DNA from: Megalopta genalis
Taxonomy: Eukaryota; Arthropoda; Insecta; Hymenoptera; Halictidae
NCBI RefSeq assembly: GCF_051020955.1
Contig: NC_135014.1
Span: 1,302,001 to 1,366,000 of the forward strand
Length of the DNA: 64,000 nucleotides
Direction of reading: 5' to 3'
The translations under genes and the position numbers were made by a program. This document shows positions 48,432-59,798 of this stretch, piece by piece; within the stretch, counting starts at the first letter, position 1, and each line of letters begins with the position of its first letter. Below the pieces are notes generated by a model that ran no database searches, was not told the origin of the DNA, and was given only the letters and a program-made list of their open reading frames with translations.

Positions 48432-49258
48432 TAGATTGTACATATATGTTTATACGATACAATTACAAATACATCAAGATACATTACCAGGTGTCAAGAG
48501 TCAGGTGCACTCTAGTATGACTCACAGTTGAAACGTTGCAAGAAGCACAAACTGCACACGTATAATTGTGTTCATAACCAAACGAACGCTCCCTCATATT
48601 TTTCATTTTGGTAAATTACTTTCTCAACATCTTAAGACCCATAATAACTACACCACACACCTTGCATATATAGATATCGAACATAAATGTATAAATAATA
48701 CAAATTGTGGGAACGCATAAATAGTGAAATGTTTTCAGAAAAGTTGATATGTACCTAGCGGCTGTGGTATGCTTTATTGCACTATTGTGCAGAATATGAT
48801 TACTCACTCACCAATATGACGGCTTACGGGAGTTCAGCACCATGTATGCTGTCACCTTATGACAATCGATTTGACAATAACACAACAAACACGATACGCA
48901 AGTAATACGAATTCAGTCTGACAACATTACTACACTGGGGCGTTTGCCGGATACCGGAAGTACTACTCTTGCTATTATGGGAGCTTAGAATCCTTTACTG
49001 CACATGCGCCTACATTCGAGCGCATTGCATTCAAAATGAAATTGTACTGTATCGTATCAATATCGGTTATAAATTTATAGTAATCTGATTACGAGACGAG
49101 AAAAGTTCTCTCTTCTATTTAATAGATCAATAAACTTGACTATACTTTATATAATTAAATAGACTCGAATTGATTCTTTCAAATATTTCTAAAAATTTCA
49201 ATTTAATATCTAGGTTTAAAATGAAATTTAGTATAATGCGAAGTCCAAATAAATTTAA
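48060..49258. other. Intergenic region
   Basis: AT-rich DNA between the 47901 exon and the serine palmitoyltransferase gene. It contains an (ATT)n microsatellite at about 48400-48430 and no credible coding frame. Confidence 0.5.
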
Positions 49259-49442
49259 CCCTTTTAGTGCCGAACGAAAAACGGGTGTCTATGCGAATTT
49301 GACGAATTTACTATGGTTTAGGAAAAAGCCCGTAAAAGCCTAACTAAGAATAATATTTAAGAAATTCAAAACGCAGCGTATAGGGGAAGAATGGGAAAGT
49401 AATGTAATGACGATTGTATATCGTCGTTCGGCACTAAAAGGG
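49259..49442. mobile_element. 184-bp piggyBac-type MITE with TTAA flanks
   Basis: Left end CCCTTTTAGTGCCGAACGA and right end TCGTTCGGCACTAAAAGGG are exact inverted repeats of 19 bp, each bounded by TTAA (49255-49258 and 49443-49446). TTAA target sites and CCC-starting ends are hallmarks of piggyBac-class elements. The interior has no transposase, so this is a non-autonomous copy. The exact ends suggest a young insertion. It sits about 450 bp upstream of the SPT start codon. Confidence 0.88.
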
Positions 49443-49892
49443 TTAAGAATTAAACATAAGAAAATATGTATTTTAAAAGTTTGAGAATTTCGCACTCATC
49501 TACACATACATTTCATGTACAGGTGCTGCCATCTGGCCCTGCGGTGAAAAAAGGTGACTGCAGTAACTAGGCTGAACTACATAGGCTAAACTGAGTTTAT
49601 CTAGTATTTCCTTCAGTAGTACATATTCGATATCATGAGGTTCAAGGTTTCGTAGTACCTTGTGATGTTTCTTTTCTTTTGATTAATATTACTAATCCAT
49701 GTAATTTAAACAGATAAAATGTCTTCTTAACATCGTAAATTTTATGTGAACGCATCGCACAAGTTATACATATATAAGTATTAGTGTAATATTGTCGAAG
49801 CAAAAGGTGTATAATAATATATGAAGTGATTGATTTTATTAATCTACGAAAAACTAGAAACAGGGTACAAAGAATATCATATAAACGAAACA

Positions 49893-51398
49893 ATGAGCAC
49901 AAAATTTATATTTATCGAATCGAGGGACATTTTAAGTACGATACCTCAGTATCATACACTGATAGGAGCATTCCTGATATTTTGGTTTATTTGGTTTATT
50001 GCTAAGAGACGGTACAACAGACATGAAAGAATGCCAACAGAAGAGGAAGTTCAGAAGAAACTCGCAGAGTGGAATCCTGAACCGCTTATAACCAATCCAC
50101 AAACATCTCATCCGTCTTTAAATCCAAGATGCGTAACATCAAGAGTTGGCAAAAGAATAGTAGTCAATGGCAAAGATTGTTTAAATCTAGGAACACATAA
50201 TTATTTGGGTTTTATAGAAAACAAGGATATAGAAAAAGCAGCTACGGCAGCGGTAAGAAAATATGGAGTTGGTTCCTGCGGTCCACGTGGATTTTATGGC
50301 ACTGTAGATGTGCACCTTGAATTAGAAGAACGTTTAGCAAATTACACGGACACAGAAGAAGCTGTAGTATATTCATATGGATTTAGTACAATAGCGTCTG
50401 CAATAGCAGCATATTGTAAGCGTAGAGATCTTATATTTGCAGATGAGAACATAAATTTTGCCATACAAAAAGGACTAGATGCATCTAGAGTCGATGTTAA
50501 ATATTTTAAACACAATGATGCCAATGATCTTCATGATTTATTAAAAAAACAAGCAAAACTTGATGAGCAAAATCCTATAAAAGCAAGCAAGGTGAAACGC
50601 TTTTTAATAATAGAAGGTATTTATGCAAACACAGGAAAAATTTGCCCATTACCAGATTTATTGGCACTTTGTAAGAAATACAAATTACGAATATTTATTG
50701 ATGAGTCGGTATCATTTGGTACCCTTGGTGCACATGGGAAAGGTGTAACAGAATATTTTAATATTCCCATAAGTGAAATTGATATGATTATGGGTGAGTA
50801 TCCCCAAATGTACATACATTGTATGTACACATATCTTCATGTATTCTTATTTAAATTGTTTATATAAATTTTAGGATCTTTAGAGTTGGCAATAGGATCC
50901 ATTGGTGGATTTTGTGTTGGTACATCATTTGTTATTGAACATCAACGCTTATCTGGACTTGGATATTGTTTTTCAGCATCTCTACCACCACTTTTAACAT
51001 CTGCTGCTATTACTTCTCTCGACATTATGAAAAATAATCCACAAATGTTTGAGTTGCTAAAAGAAAATTGTATAACCATGAATAATGGACTTCAGGAAAT
51101 TCAATGGTTAGAGTGTACAAGCTTTCCAGGCTCGCCAGTAAAACACATCTATTTGAAACAACGATTAAGTCATATCACAGAAGAGGCGTTACTCTCTGCG
51201 ATCTCTAAGAGATGTATTGAAAATAATTTAGCTATCATAATGCCTGTGTACTTGCAAATAGAAAAAAAATTACCCAGACCTAGTCTGAAAATTTGTATTT
51301 CTACACTTCTAAATAAAAATGATATCGATTTTGCACTCAATGTATTAAAAAAATGTACTGAGGAAGTTTTGTCTTCCACAAGTTGCACAAATGCATAA
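49893..51398 (+). CDS. Spt-I: Serine palmitoyltransferase subunit 1
   Basis: Exons 49893-50793 and 50875-51398 give 474 residues, against 473 for human SPTLC1. With SPTLC2 it condenses serine with palmitoyl-CoA, the first step of sphingolipid synthesis, at the ER membrane. There is an N-terminal membrane helix (LIGAFLIFWFIWFIAK), then a fold-type I aminotransferase domain: LNLGTHNYLGF, KYGVGSCGPRGFYGTVDVHL (its Cys corresponds to the human Cys133 neuropathy site), VVYSYGFSTIASAI, FIDESVSFGTLGAHGKG. As expected for this subunit, the position of the PLP-binding lysine is not a lysine (GSLELAIGSIGGF). The Met at 49893 was chosen because an upstream in-frame extension adds only non-conserved residues. 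Poly(A) signal AATAAA at 51543. Confidence 0.96.
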
Positions 51399-51759
51399 AA
51401 TCTCTCACCGATTGTACAAGCAATGAATTTTTTTCTATTTTACAAATATTTTATTTCTTATTTCATATCATGCTGTTTTCACACAATTACAATGTATTCT
51501 ATAATGTACTAATAGTTTATGTATAAATTAAATATGAAAACAAATAAATACAAAGTACAAATCAAGATATATATATAGAATTATAATTTATTTCTTATAA
51601 TAATTGTTTATAATTTTGTTATAATCTATATTTAATTTGAAAACATTAATTAAGTGGATGAAATTTACAATACATGAATTATTTTTTGAAATTCAGAAAA
51701 TTTCGCGGTTTGATGACGTATTTCCTGTAACATGGCCGTTAGAGTCATGAAGAAGACGA

Positions 51760-51800
51760 CTTCCTCTTTCTTCTTCATTATACCCACAAAGGTTGCCACG
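51760..51800 (+). promoter_or_regulatory. RpLP0: RpLP0 noncoding first exon with TOP-like start
   Basis: A pyrimidine tract CTTCCTCTTTCTTCTTC at 51760-51776 looks like a 5'-terminal oligopyrimidine start typical of ribosomal protein genes. The exon ends GCCACG|GTAAGT at 51800 and would splice to the exon at 52945 that carries the ATG. The exact start is inferred. Confidence 0.55.
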
Positions 51801-52014
51801 GTAAGTAAAATTGATTCCAACATTTTTCCCAAATACCCGGTAGAAACTCATGTTTTATATTCGATAACCACTTAACAATATTAACTATATCTCAATATAT
51901 AAATACAAGAGAAAAATCACGAAATATTCTTGGTATTTCTTTTATAAAACTTAAAATAAACCATTCATAAGGTTAGCTTGCCATGTGATCATCACATATC
52001 TTATAACATATGTA

Positions 52015-52586
52015 TTGGGTTGGCAACTAAGTAATTGCCGATTTGTTCAATGAAATAAAAAATTTTTTTTACTTGGAACGAAGTTTAATCTCTAATGTAT
52101 TTTCCATTTTGTTCGATGACCTTTTGCCACCTCTCTGACAACTTGAAAATTCCACGCTCGTAGAAAGTCTGATCCTTTTCGACCAAAAACTGAGTTAAGT
52201 GAGATTTTACAGCGTCATCATCATTAAAAGTTTTACCACGAAGAGAGTTGTCCAGGGATCGAAATAAGTGGTAATCCGATGGCGCGAGATCGGGGCTATA
52301 TGGTGGGTGTAACATCAATTCCCAACCAATATCCATCAATTTTTGCTGAGTGGACAAAGACGTGCGCGGCCTAGCATTGTCCTGCTGGAAAATGACACCT
52401 TTACGATCGACCAATTCTGGTCGCTTTTCCTTGACCGCTGCATCCAATTTGTCCATTCACGGATAATAAAAAATAACAATAATAATAATAATAATAATTT
52501 TATAATACAACATTTACGGATATCATAAAAATGGGAGTGAGAGACATCTATAACTGAAATCGGCAATTACTTAGTTGCCAACCTAA
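52015..52586 (-). mobile_element. Internally deleted mariner element
   Basis: Inverted ends TTGGGTTGGCAACTAAGTAA (left) and TTACTTAGTTGCCAACCTAA (right) are bounded by TA (52013-52014 and 52587-52588), the mariner target site. The 572-bp element keeps the 3' part of a transposase gene, so more than half of a typical 1.3-kb mariner is missing. At the deletion junction (about 52465-52505) there is an AAT/ATT microsatellite. It lies in RpLP0 intron 1, in reverse orientation. Confidence 0.93.
52085..52456 (-). pseudogene. Mariner transposase, C-terminal fragment
   Basis: A 123-codon frame covers the second half of the catalytic domain: Asp in GVIFQQDNARPRT and Asp in HPPYSPDLAPSDYHLF, 34 residues apart, the D34D spacing of mariner transposases. 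The N-terminal DNA-binding domain and the first catalytic Asp are missing, so it cannot be active. The C-terminus ends at NGKYIRD with a normal stop. Confidence 0.92.
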
Positions 52587-52787
52587 TATTTAACATATGT
52601 TGTATACAGCTCAATTAATTTTTATTTATGCTTTAAAAATTATCGATGCATTTATGAGAAAGAAAAATTGCAAAATTTATAATTTATAAATTGTATGAAA
52701 ATTGTTGAATTCCGTAATATATTGATTGTGTGTTCGAACGAAGAACATAACAAGTACATTACATGATGATAAAATTACAGGTCTGAT

Positions 52788-52928
52788 AAACCGAAAGCCA
52801 CACAGAAGCTAGAAATAGCTGGACCCATCTGTGTGCGGTTTAAAAGATTAGAAATCGCATGTGTGCAGTCTGATAACATTTTACGTATGATTATTGTGTC
52901 GATTGTATTGAAGTATGTGCTAACAAAT
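52788..52928 (+). ncRNA. H/ACA snoRNA-like intronic RNA in RpLP0 intron 1
   Basis: First hairpin: AAACCG (52788-52793) pairs with CGGTTT (52836-52841), CACACAGA with TCTGTGTG, and GCTA-GAAA-TAGC forms the tip. It is followed by an H-box-like AGATTA (52845-52850). Second hairpin: GCATGTGT pairs (with wobbles) with GTATGTGC, followed by ACA at 52923-52925. It is 16 bp upstream of the exon, in a sense orientation. The position in a ribosomal-protein intron and the hairpin-H-hairpin-ACA order fit an H/ACA pseudouridylation guide. The internal-loop geometry is not textbook. Confidence 0.6.
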
Positions 52929-52978
52929 TTTTTCCTTTTTTTAGTTCTTAAATTCTTCGGTATCTCTACACACACAAG

Positions 52979-54875
52979 ATGGGTAGGGAGGACAAGGCAA
53001 CATGGAAGTCAAACTACTTCACCAAGCTTGTTGTAAGTATTTTATACTTGAAAAATATCCTTGTTTTGTTACATTATTGTTTTATAACAATTACATTCTT
53101 CTTTTATAGCAACTTTTGGATGACTACCCTAAATGTTTCATTGTGGGTGCTGATAATGTTGGCTCTAAACAAATGCAACAAATTCGTATGTCTCTTCGTG
53201 GGAATGCTGTCGTATTAATGGGAAAAAATACAATGATGAGAAAGGCTATACGTGGCCACATTGAACGTAATGCAGCATTAGAAAAACTCCTGTCACATAT
53301 TCGTGGCAATGTTGGCTTCGTTTTCACTCGTGGGGACTTAATTGAAGTAAGAGACAAACTTTTGGAAAATAAGGTCAGAGCCCCGGCTAGAGCAGGTGCT
53401 ATTGCACCACTAAGCGTTATTATCCCTGCTCAAAACACTGGACTTGGACCTGAAAAAACATCATTCTTCCAAGCTTTGAGCATCCCGACTAAAATTTCCA
53501 AGGGTACCATTGAAATTGTGGTATGTATAGAATATACTTCAACCATGCAATCGTATATTTACATGAATTAATTTGATACTATTATTGTCATATCTAAAAC
53601 ATATTTCATTATTTTTTTTATTAGAATGATGTACACATTTTGAAACCAGGTGACAAAGTAGGAGCATCAGAAGCTACTCTTCTGAACATGTTGAACATCT
53701 CTCCTTTCTCATATGGTTTAATTGTGGAACAAGTTTATGATTCTGGTACCATTTTTGCTCCCGAAATTCTGGACATCAAACCAGAAGATCTTCGCGAGAA
53801 ATTCATGAGTGGAGTTGCAAATTTGGCAGCAGTATGTTTAGCTATTGGCTATCCTACAGTAGCAAGTGCTCCACACAGCATCATCAATGGATTCAAGAAT
53901 CTGTTAGCTATTGCTGCTGTAACTGAAATTGAATTTGCTCAAGCTGCTACAATCAAGGAGTACATCAAAGTACGTTTATATTTATTGTTCAACAATCGCG
54001 TAATTCTATTACAAATAAAATTTTATTTCAAAGGAGGCTTCTTAAAAGAACCACCAGTTTTCAAAATTTCAAGGTGACTTTTATATCTTTTTGATGGAAT
54101 TATGTTTTCATTTAGCCAGGTTTCTCTACGCCATTCCGAGACGAATTTTTTTATCTATCATTTGCTGATCTTCCAAGGTCATTTATGATTCTTCAAATTC
54201 TTCCTTAGCTGAATAGTTGCAAGATTTTCCTCGTATATGTAGCTAAGATTACGTTTGCATATAAGTAAACAGTACTATCTTGTAGTCATTCAACAAAGAT
54301 AGAATTTAAAGAATCATAAATAATCTTGGAAGGCCAACATTATAGACCAATGAATTCGTCTTTTTAAATGAAAATATAAATAATATCAAGAAAAATATAT
54401 AGCTGCATTTAAAAAAAACAAGATTATTGAGATTTAATAATCTTGAGGTTTCAAAAACACTTACAACTAGACAGGTATTTTGCAATAAGGAGTAGTTGAG
54501 AAAATAATTGCGTGATTATATTAAAATACATATGTATGTCATCCTGTACAACGTGATTATAACAATTAGCGTCTTAAATTTCTGTGCACGGTGTCAGAGC
54601 TAGAAATAGCAGAACCCGCTGACACTTCAGAAATTTATGTTGATAAAATCTATAGTCTGATATCTGGCATAAAAATTATAAATAATGCAAGTTATTTTTA
54701 CACGTGTAAAATAACAATAATATTTTTGTAGGATCCAAGCAAATTCGCTTCGGCTGCGGTTACTACCGCACCAGTTGCTGCTGCCGCGGAAGCACCAGCC
54801 GCTGAAAAGAAGGAAGAAAAGAAAGAAGATTCAGAATCCGAAGATGAAGACATGGGATTCGCTTTGTTTGATTAA
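52979..54875 (+). CDS. RpLP0: 60S acidic ribosomal protein P0
   Basis: Coding parts 52979-53032, 53110-53520, 53625-53969 and 54732-54875 give 317 residues, the same as human RPLP0. P0 anchors the P1/P2 stalk on the 60S subunit and recruits elongation factors. It starts MGREDKATWKSNYFTKLV; the L10-type domain contains MLNMLNISPFSYGLIVEQVY-type sequence; the C-terminus has an Ala-rich hinge, a charged run (EKKEEKKEDSESEDEDMGF) and the conserved tail GFALFD that binds factors and is the target of several toxins. The start exon begins at 52945 after a TTTTTTTAG acceptor, so the ATG is in exon 2 and exon 1 is noncoding. Poly(A) signal at 55005. The first and last introns carry related structured RNAs. 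Confidence 0.98.
54576..54705 (+). ncRNA. H/ACA snoRNA-like intronic RNA in RpLP0 last intron
   Basis: AAATTTCTG (54576) pairs with CAGAAATTT (54628-54636), GTGTCAG with CTGACAC, and the tip is again GCTA-GAAA-TAGC. ATAAAA (54643-54648) fits the H box and ACA occurs at 54700-54702. It shares with the RNA at 52788 the tip hairpin, a following ACCC and the word AGTCTGATA in the second half. The two look like duplicated paralogues in two introns of the same gene. The second hairpin is less clear (GCAT...ATGC). Confidence 0.55.
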
Positions 54876-55700
54876 AAAATTACTTGTATTTATACATATA
54901 TATACAAGAGTCAATATGATAACACATGATCATAATCAAGTCATGTTTTTATAAACTGGATCTTAAAAAAACATGGAACTACTACTGCTACTACTACTAC
55001 TTGTAATAAAACAATTTTTATAATATCTGTGGTAAACAAATTTAATCCTCCTCAGGTGTCTTGTCCTATTGCACAATTTTCCACTTCAATGATTTAATGT
55101 TGTGTCATAATATGTAGTGAGTTGCTATTTCACAGATAATTTATACAGATTAGATAAACTTCTACAATTTAATCTGATAAGTCAATCAATGCCACAAAAA
55201 TGTACAAAATTTAGATTTTTTAAGTCGATAATAACACATGAACATTGCTTACATTTGTTATTAAATTGATAAAATAGAAATACTCTCAGTGAAATCGGAA
55301 GTTCAAAAAGGAAACCAAACATTGTGACTATCATAAGATATGACTAACTGATTGCTTCAGGTTGTCACACCAGATGACTATTAATCTTTCAAATTGATAT
55401 CTCGGAATAAATGTATCGTCACAACGTGATAGTAGGAGGTATGGTTACCTTGTATTTATACACCATTGAAAGTAACAGAATAGTTCGTAGAAGTGCGCCT
55501 AGTTGGTATTGGTTGATATGTATATAAAGCGTCGGTAGTGCTATGTTTCATTTCACTGTGAAATATCTGGGTGATTTCTTAAACACAAGTAACATTCTGC
55601 CTCGGTGTACCTTAGCATAACTCAGAGTGTGCCGATTTTGTAGAAAATTTTGTTTCAAGCATAAAGATTTGGAAGACTATACTGGCTAACCTATACAAAT
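54876..55700. other. RpLP0 3' UTR and Gclc promoter region
   Basis: The RpLP0 3' end is near 55020 (AATAAA at 55005). The remainder to 55700 is the upstream and 5' UTR region of the glutamate-cysteine ligase gene. I saw no ORF and no clear antioxidant-response element. Confidence 0.5.
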
Positions 55701-58700
55701 ATGGGTTTACTCTCTGAAGGAAATCCTTTAAGCTGGGAAGAAACAAAAAATCTTGGCGATCATGTACGAAAACATGGGATTATTCAATTTATTAACTTGT
55801 ATAAAAGACTCAGAGATCGTCAAGGTGATGTGCTGAAATGGGGCGATGAGGTAATATACATTTGCCGATTTTTCTTATTCATGCTTGCTTCAAAACTTGT
55901 TTTCGTACATGTCATATTACAGTTTTTGTATATAACTATGTACACATTATGAAATGTATTGCAAACTATATTTCTCGCAATCAGTATCATGAGTGAAAGT
56001 CATACAATATTATTTAGTGCGTGCGTTTTGAATCAAATCTTAAAATAATGGTGAAATAAACAATGAATGTTTACATATAAAACATAACTTTTCCATGGTC
56101 AAAATATTGCAGTTTTATTATTGTAGCGTAATAGAGGGAAAGTCATTTTATACAGCTGCATTTATTTATACTTCGTATCAATAATTATTGATTTATGTAT
56201 TGATTATGTCTGTATAAACATTCTTTTCATTACTTTGTGATATCAACCCATTATTTCATGGTATTGATTGAATTAATCAATGAATGTTATCAGCAATTGT
56301 AGTTTATAGGCTACAATTGTTATGACCTTGTTGTTTTTCAATTATACTTCAATGTTTGCTGATACATGAGTCAACACTTTTAGTTAGGTTACTATCTAAG
56401 TTTGATATTTATTAGATATTTATAATTGTCAAGGTTATTAAAAAATTCTCTAAATTACTTCTCATCTAAACAGAAAACACTTAAAACTAATATTTTTTAT
56501 TGTACTTATGATCATTTCTTTCATATAGGTGGAATATATGCTCATTAAATTTGATGATGAGGCAAAAACTGCTAAACTCAGTTTAAGAGCAGAGGAAATA
56601 TTGAAAACTTTAAATGAGAAAGAATACAATGATCCAGAGTAAGTGTTTTTATTCTATTCTTTGAGTAAAAAATTAAAACTATAAATATTAATAAGAAGAT
56701 ATTATGATAATGTAAATTTTATCTAAAATAATTATAACTATAAGATACTTTTAAATATGTAATATCAGTAGATACATATTTCTCTAATATACATTTCTTT
56801 TACAGTAATATTAAGTCTTTATGGAGACCTGAGTATGGTGCTTATATGGTAGAAGGAACACCAGGGAAACCATATGGTGGACTACTATTTCATTTTAATG
56901 TTGTTGAAGCTAACATGAGATATAGAAGACAAGAAGCTTCGAAATTACTTAAACCTAACGAAGTTCTAATGTCTTTAACTAATTTCCCAAGGTGCGTCAA
57001 GGAGTTATATTGTTAGACAGTAAATAATAGGTAGCAATTTAACTATTTATATTTTCTTTTGCAGATCAGGAGCTCCTGATTTCACAGACCCTCCGACACA
57101 ACCAACTCCAAGTTCTGGTGTATCAAGAAGTTTATTCTTTCCAGATGATGCTATATACCCAGGTCATCCACGATTCAAAACATTAACAAGAAATATAAGA
57201 CAACGACGTGGAGAAAAAGTGGCAATAAATATTCCTAGTTTGTATTCTTTGCATCTATTATTTTTATGTTTTAAAGTATAATAAAATCATCATTTAAAAC
57301 GAAATATTTGTTTACAGTATATAAGGATAAAAATGTTCCAAATCCTTTTAAAGAAGATTTTGGAAATTTGACTGAAAGCGAATCTAGTAATGCAGCAAAA
57401 GAAGATCATATTTATATGGATGCAATGGGATTTGGAATGGGGTGCTGTTGTTTGCAGCTTACTTTTCAGGCTTGCAATATAGAAGAAGCTAGAACATTAT
57501 ATGATCAATTAACACCTTTATGTCCAATAATGGTAGGTATTATACCATGTTATTAATGTATTATTTTCAATTGCACAACTATGTGGTTAGCATATTCTTT
57601 CGCGTAAACGTTACAGAACATTTATTTAATATTCAACAGTTGGCTCTAACCGCTGCCAGCCCACTTTATCGAGGATATATAAGCGATGTAGATTGTCGAT
57701 GGAATGTGATATCGTGTTCTGTTGACTGCAGAACACAGGAAGAACGCGGTTTGAAACCTCTAAAGGAAAACAAATTTAGAATTAGTAAATCTAGATACGA
57801 TTCCATCGACTCGTATCTTAGCGACCAAGGAGAAAAGTATAATGACGTTCCTTTAATGTACGATCACGAAATATACAAACAACTGATGGATAATGGAATT
57901 GACAGATTATTAGCACAACATATAGCCCATTTATTTATTAGAGACACTGTATCCTTGTTTTCTGAGAAAGTATATCAAAATGATGAAGAAGACACTGATC
58001 ACTTTGAAGTAATTATCATTTAATACCACTAATCAATCCTACGTCATTCAATAAACATTAAATATGAAATTTCAGAACATTCAATCTACCAATTGGCAAA
58101 CAATGCGATTTAAGCCTCCTCCACCAAATTCTTCTATAGGGTGGCGCGTTGAGTTTCGACCGTGCGAGGCACAAATTACCGATTTCGAAAACGCTGCAAT
58201 AGTTTGTTTTATTGTCCTTCTTACGAGAGTTATCTTAAGTTACAAATTAAACTTGTTGATACCAATTAGTAAAGTTGATAAAAATATGGCTAGAGCACAA
58301 AGGAGAGATGCAATCAAGACAGAAAAATTTTGGTTCCGTCGAAATATCACATCGGACACGAAAAACGACGATGGTCAACCAGAATGTTCAGAATATACCA
58401 TTGATGAAATTATCAATGGAAAGGTAAAGTAGTCCTTTTCTATTGAATGGACAACATTTATTTATATACTTGGTCTTTTAGGATGACGTGTTTCCTGGTT
58501 TAGTACCATTGGTAAATTCATATTTGGCTAGTATGGATGTAGATGTTGACACTCACTGTTCCATACAAGCATATATGAAATTAATACAAAAGAGAGCTTC
58601 TGGAGAATTGTTAACAACTGCTGCATGGTTGAGGAAGGAAGTTGTTTCACATCCAGAATACAAGCAAGTATTTTTTCTATTATTTTATAAACGTACAGAA

Positions 58701-58935
58701 AATGTGAAGTTTGTTGTTAGATTGTTACGTAATTATTGTGTTATTTAATTGTAGAAACGACTCTATAATAACTCAACGTATTAACTATGATTTACTAAAG
58801 AAAATACAGAAGATTGTATCAAATGAGATATCATGTCCAGAGCTACACGGGACGTGTATATCGTCTAAAACGAATGAAACTATACCTGCAGCAGTTGCAA
58901 AAGCGGAAAAGGTTCCATTGTCTATTAATCATTAA
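55701..58935 (+). CDS. Gclc: Glutamate-cysteine ligase catalytic subunit
   Basis: Nine exons: 55701-55850, 56529-56638, 56806-56991, 57065-57237, 57318-57532, 57640-58008, 58076-58423, 58482-58663, 58755-58935. All phases match and give 637 residues, identical in length to human GCLC. The enzyme joins glutamate and cysteine with ATP, the rate-limiting step of glutathione synthesis, in the cytosol. Recognised blocks: MGLLSEGNPLSWEET at the N-terminus, WRPEYGAYMVEGTPGKPYGG, MDAMGFGMGCCCLQLTFQAC, LTAASPLYRGYISDVDCRW, NIQSTNWQTMRFKPPPPNSS and IGWRVEFRP. Intron 8 uses a GC donor (AA|GCAAGT at 58664), because the nearby GT at 58668 would break the frame. Intron 4 has a weak GTTTGT donor. Confidence 0.97.
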
Positions 58936-59798
58936 TAATTTAATACGCTTATGTAGATTATATTAATTCGGATAAAATTTTAGTTTATTTTATTACACTA
59001 CGAATATTTTGCATACTTAGTGTGAATAATTAATACTCTTACACGGATACTTAACGCTTGTTACTTACATTCAATAACTCAAAAACTTGTAAATAATTAC
59101 ATTCCAAGGAACAAATTTATTTTGTAGCATTTTAAAATGCAACTGTTTGTGAAGATGTTTACATAGGGTGTGATTAAAAAGTTCCAAAAGTGTAGTTTTA
59201 GATAGATTTGGGAGAGCACTCTATGAAGTAATATCTTCCTTCATAAATGCAATGAGTCCGCCTCTTTTTACAGGTGGTAAATTTTATGCCATTTTCTTAA
59301 TGACTATATTTGACGTCTCAAAGTGGCATCTACTTAATCGTTTTTCATTTTGAGAAACAAAAGAAACTGGCTGGAGTTTGATCTCGCGAATATGTTAATT
59401 GCAGAACAGTTGACTCTATGTTGTAGAAATGTGGCATTTAGATATGTATTATCCGTGTTTCTTATTGCTACATTGTCAACAAATTGTACAGTTCTGTAAC
59501 TTTACTTAATGATCATTATGTTGGAACTTTTTCGTCATACTTTGTATTTAAAAATTAAAAGAAAAGCAGTCACTTTGTATGGTTTGTATGTATATATAGT
59601 CATACATTATTTTTTTACAATACTATTACTACACCATTCATGATGAATGTCATTGTTTGTCTTATTGTGAAAAAATAGTTACTTATCACTACATTATGTG
59701 GCATTTTTAAGGTATACATTTTAAGAGAACGAATATTTATATTACAAGAAATAAACTATATCGTACGCATGCATAAAAGTTTTAATTATTTAATACTC
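58936..59798. other. Intergenic region between Gclc and Mpv17
   Basis: 3' ends of two convergent genes. It contains an inverted-repeat element at 59164-59546 and nothing else recognised. Confidence 0.5.
59164..59546. mobile_element. Short mariner-like element without ORF
   Basis: TAGGGTGTGATTAAAAAGTT at the left and AACTTTTTCGTCATACTTTG at the right are imperfect inverted ends of about 20 bp, bounded by TA, similar in form to Tc1/mariner ends (GTGTGA...AAAAGTTCC). The 380-bp interior has no transposase frame, so it is a decayed or MITE-like copy. Confidence 0.6.

Noticed and set aside
54596..54615. AGAGCTAGAAATAGCA resembles the hairpin of engineered CRISPR guide scaffolds
   Set aside because: It is a GCTA/TAGC stem closed by a GAAA tetraloop, a common RNA hairpin. 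Flanks do not match any repeat/anti-repeat, there is no array or cas gene, and the same hairpin recurs at 52807 in a snoRNA-like context.
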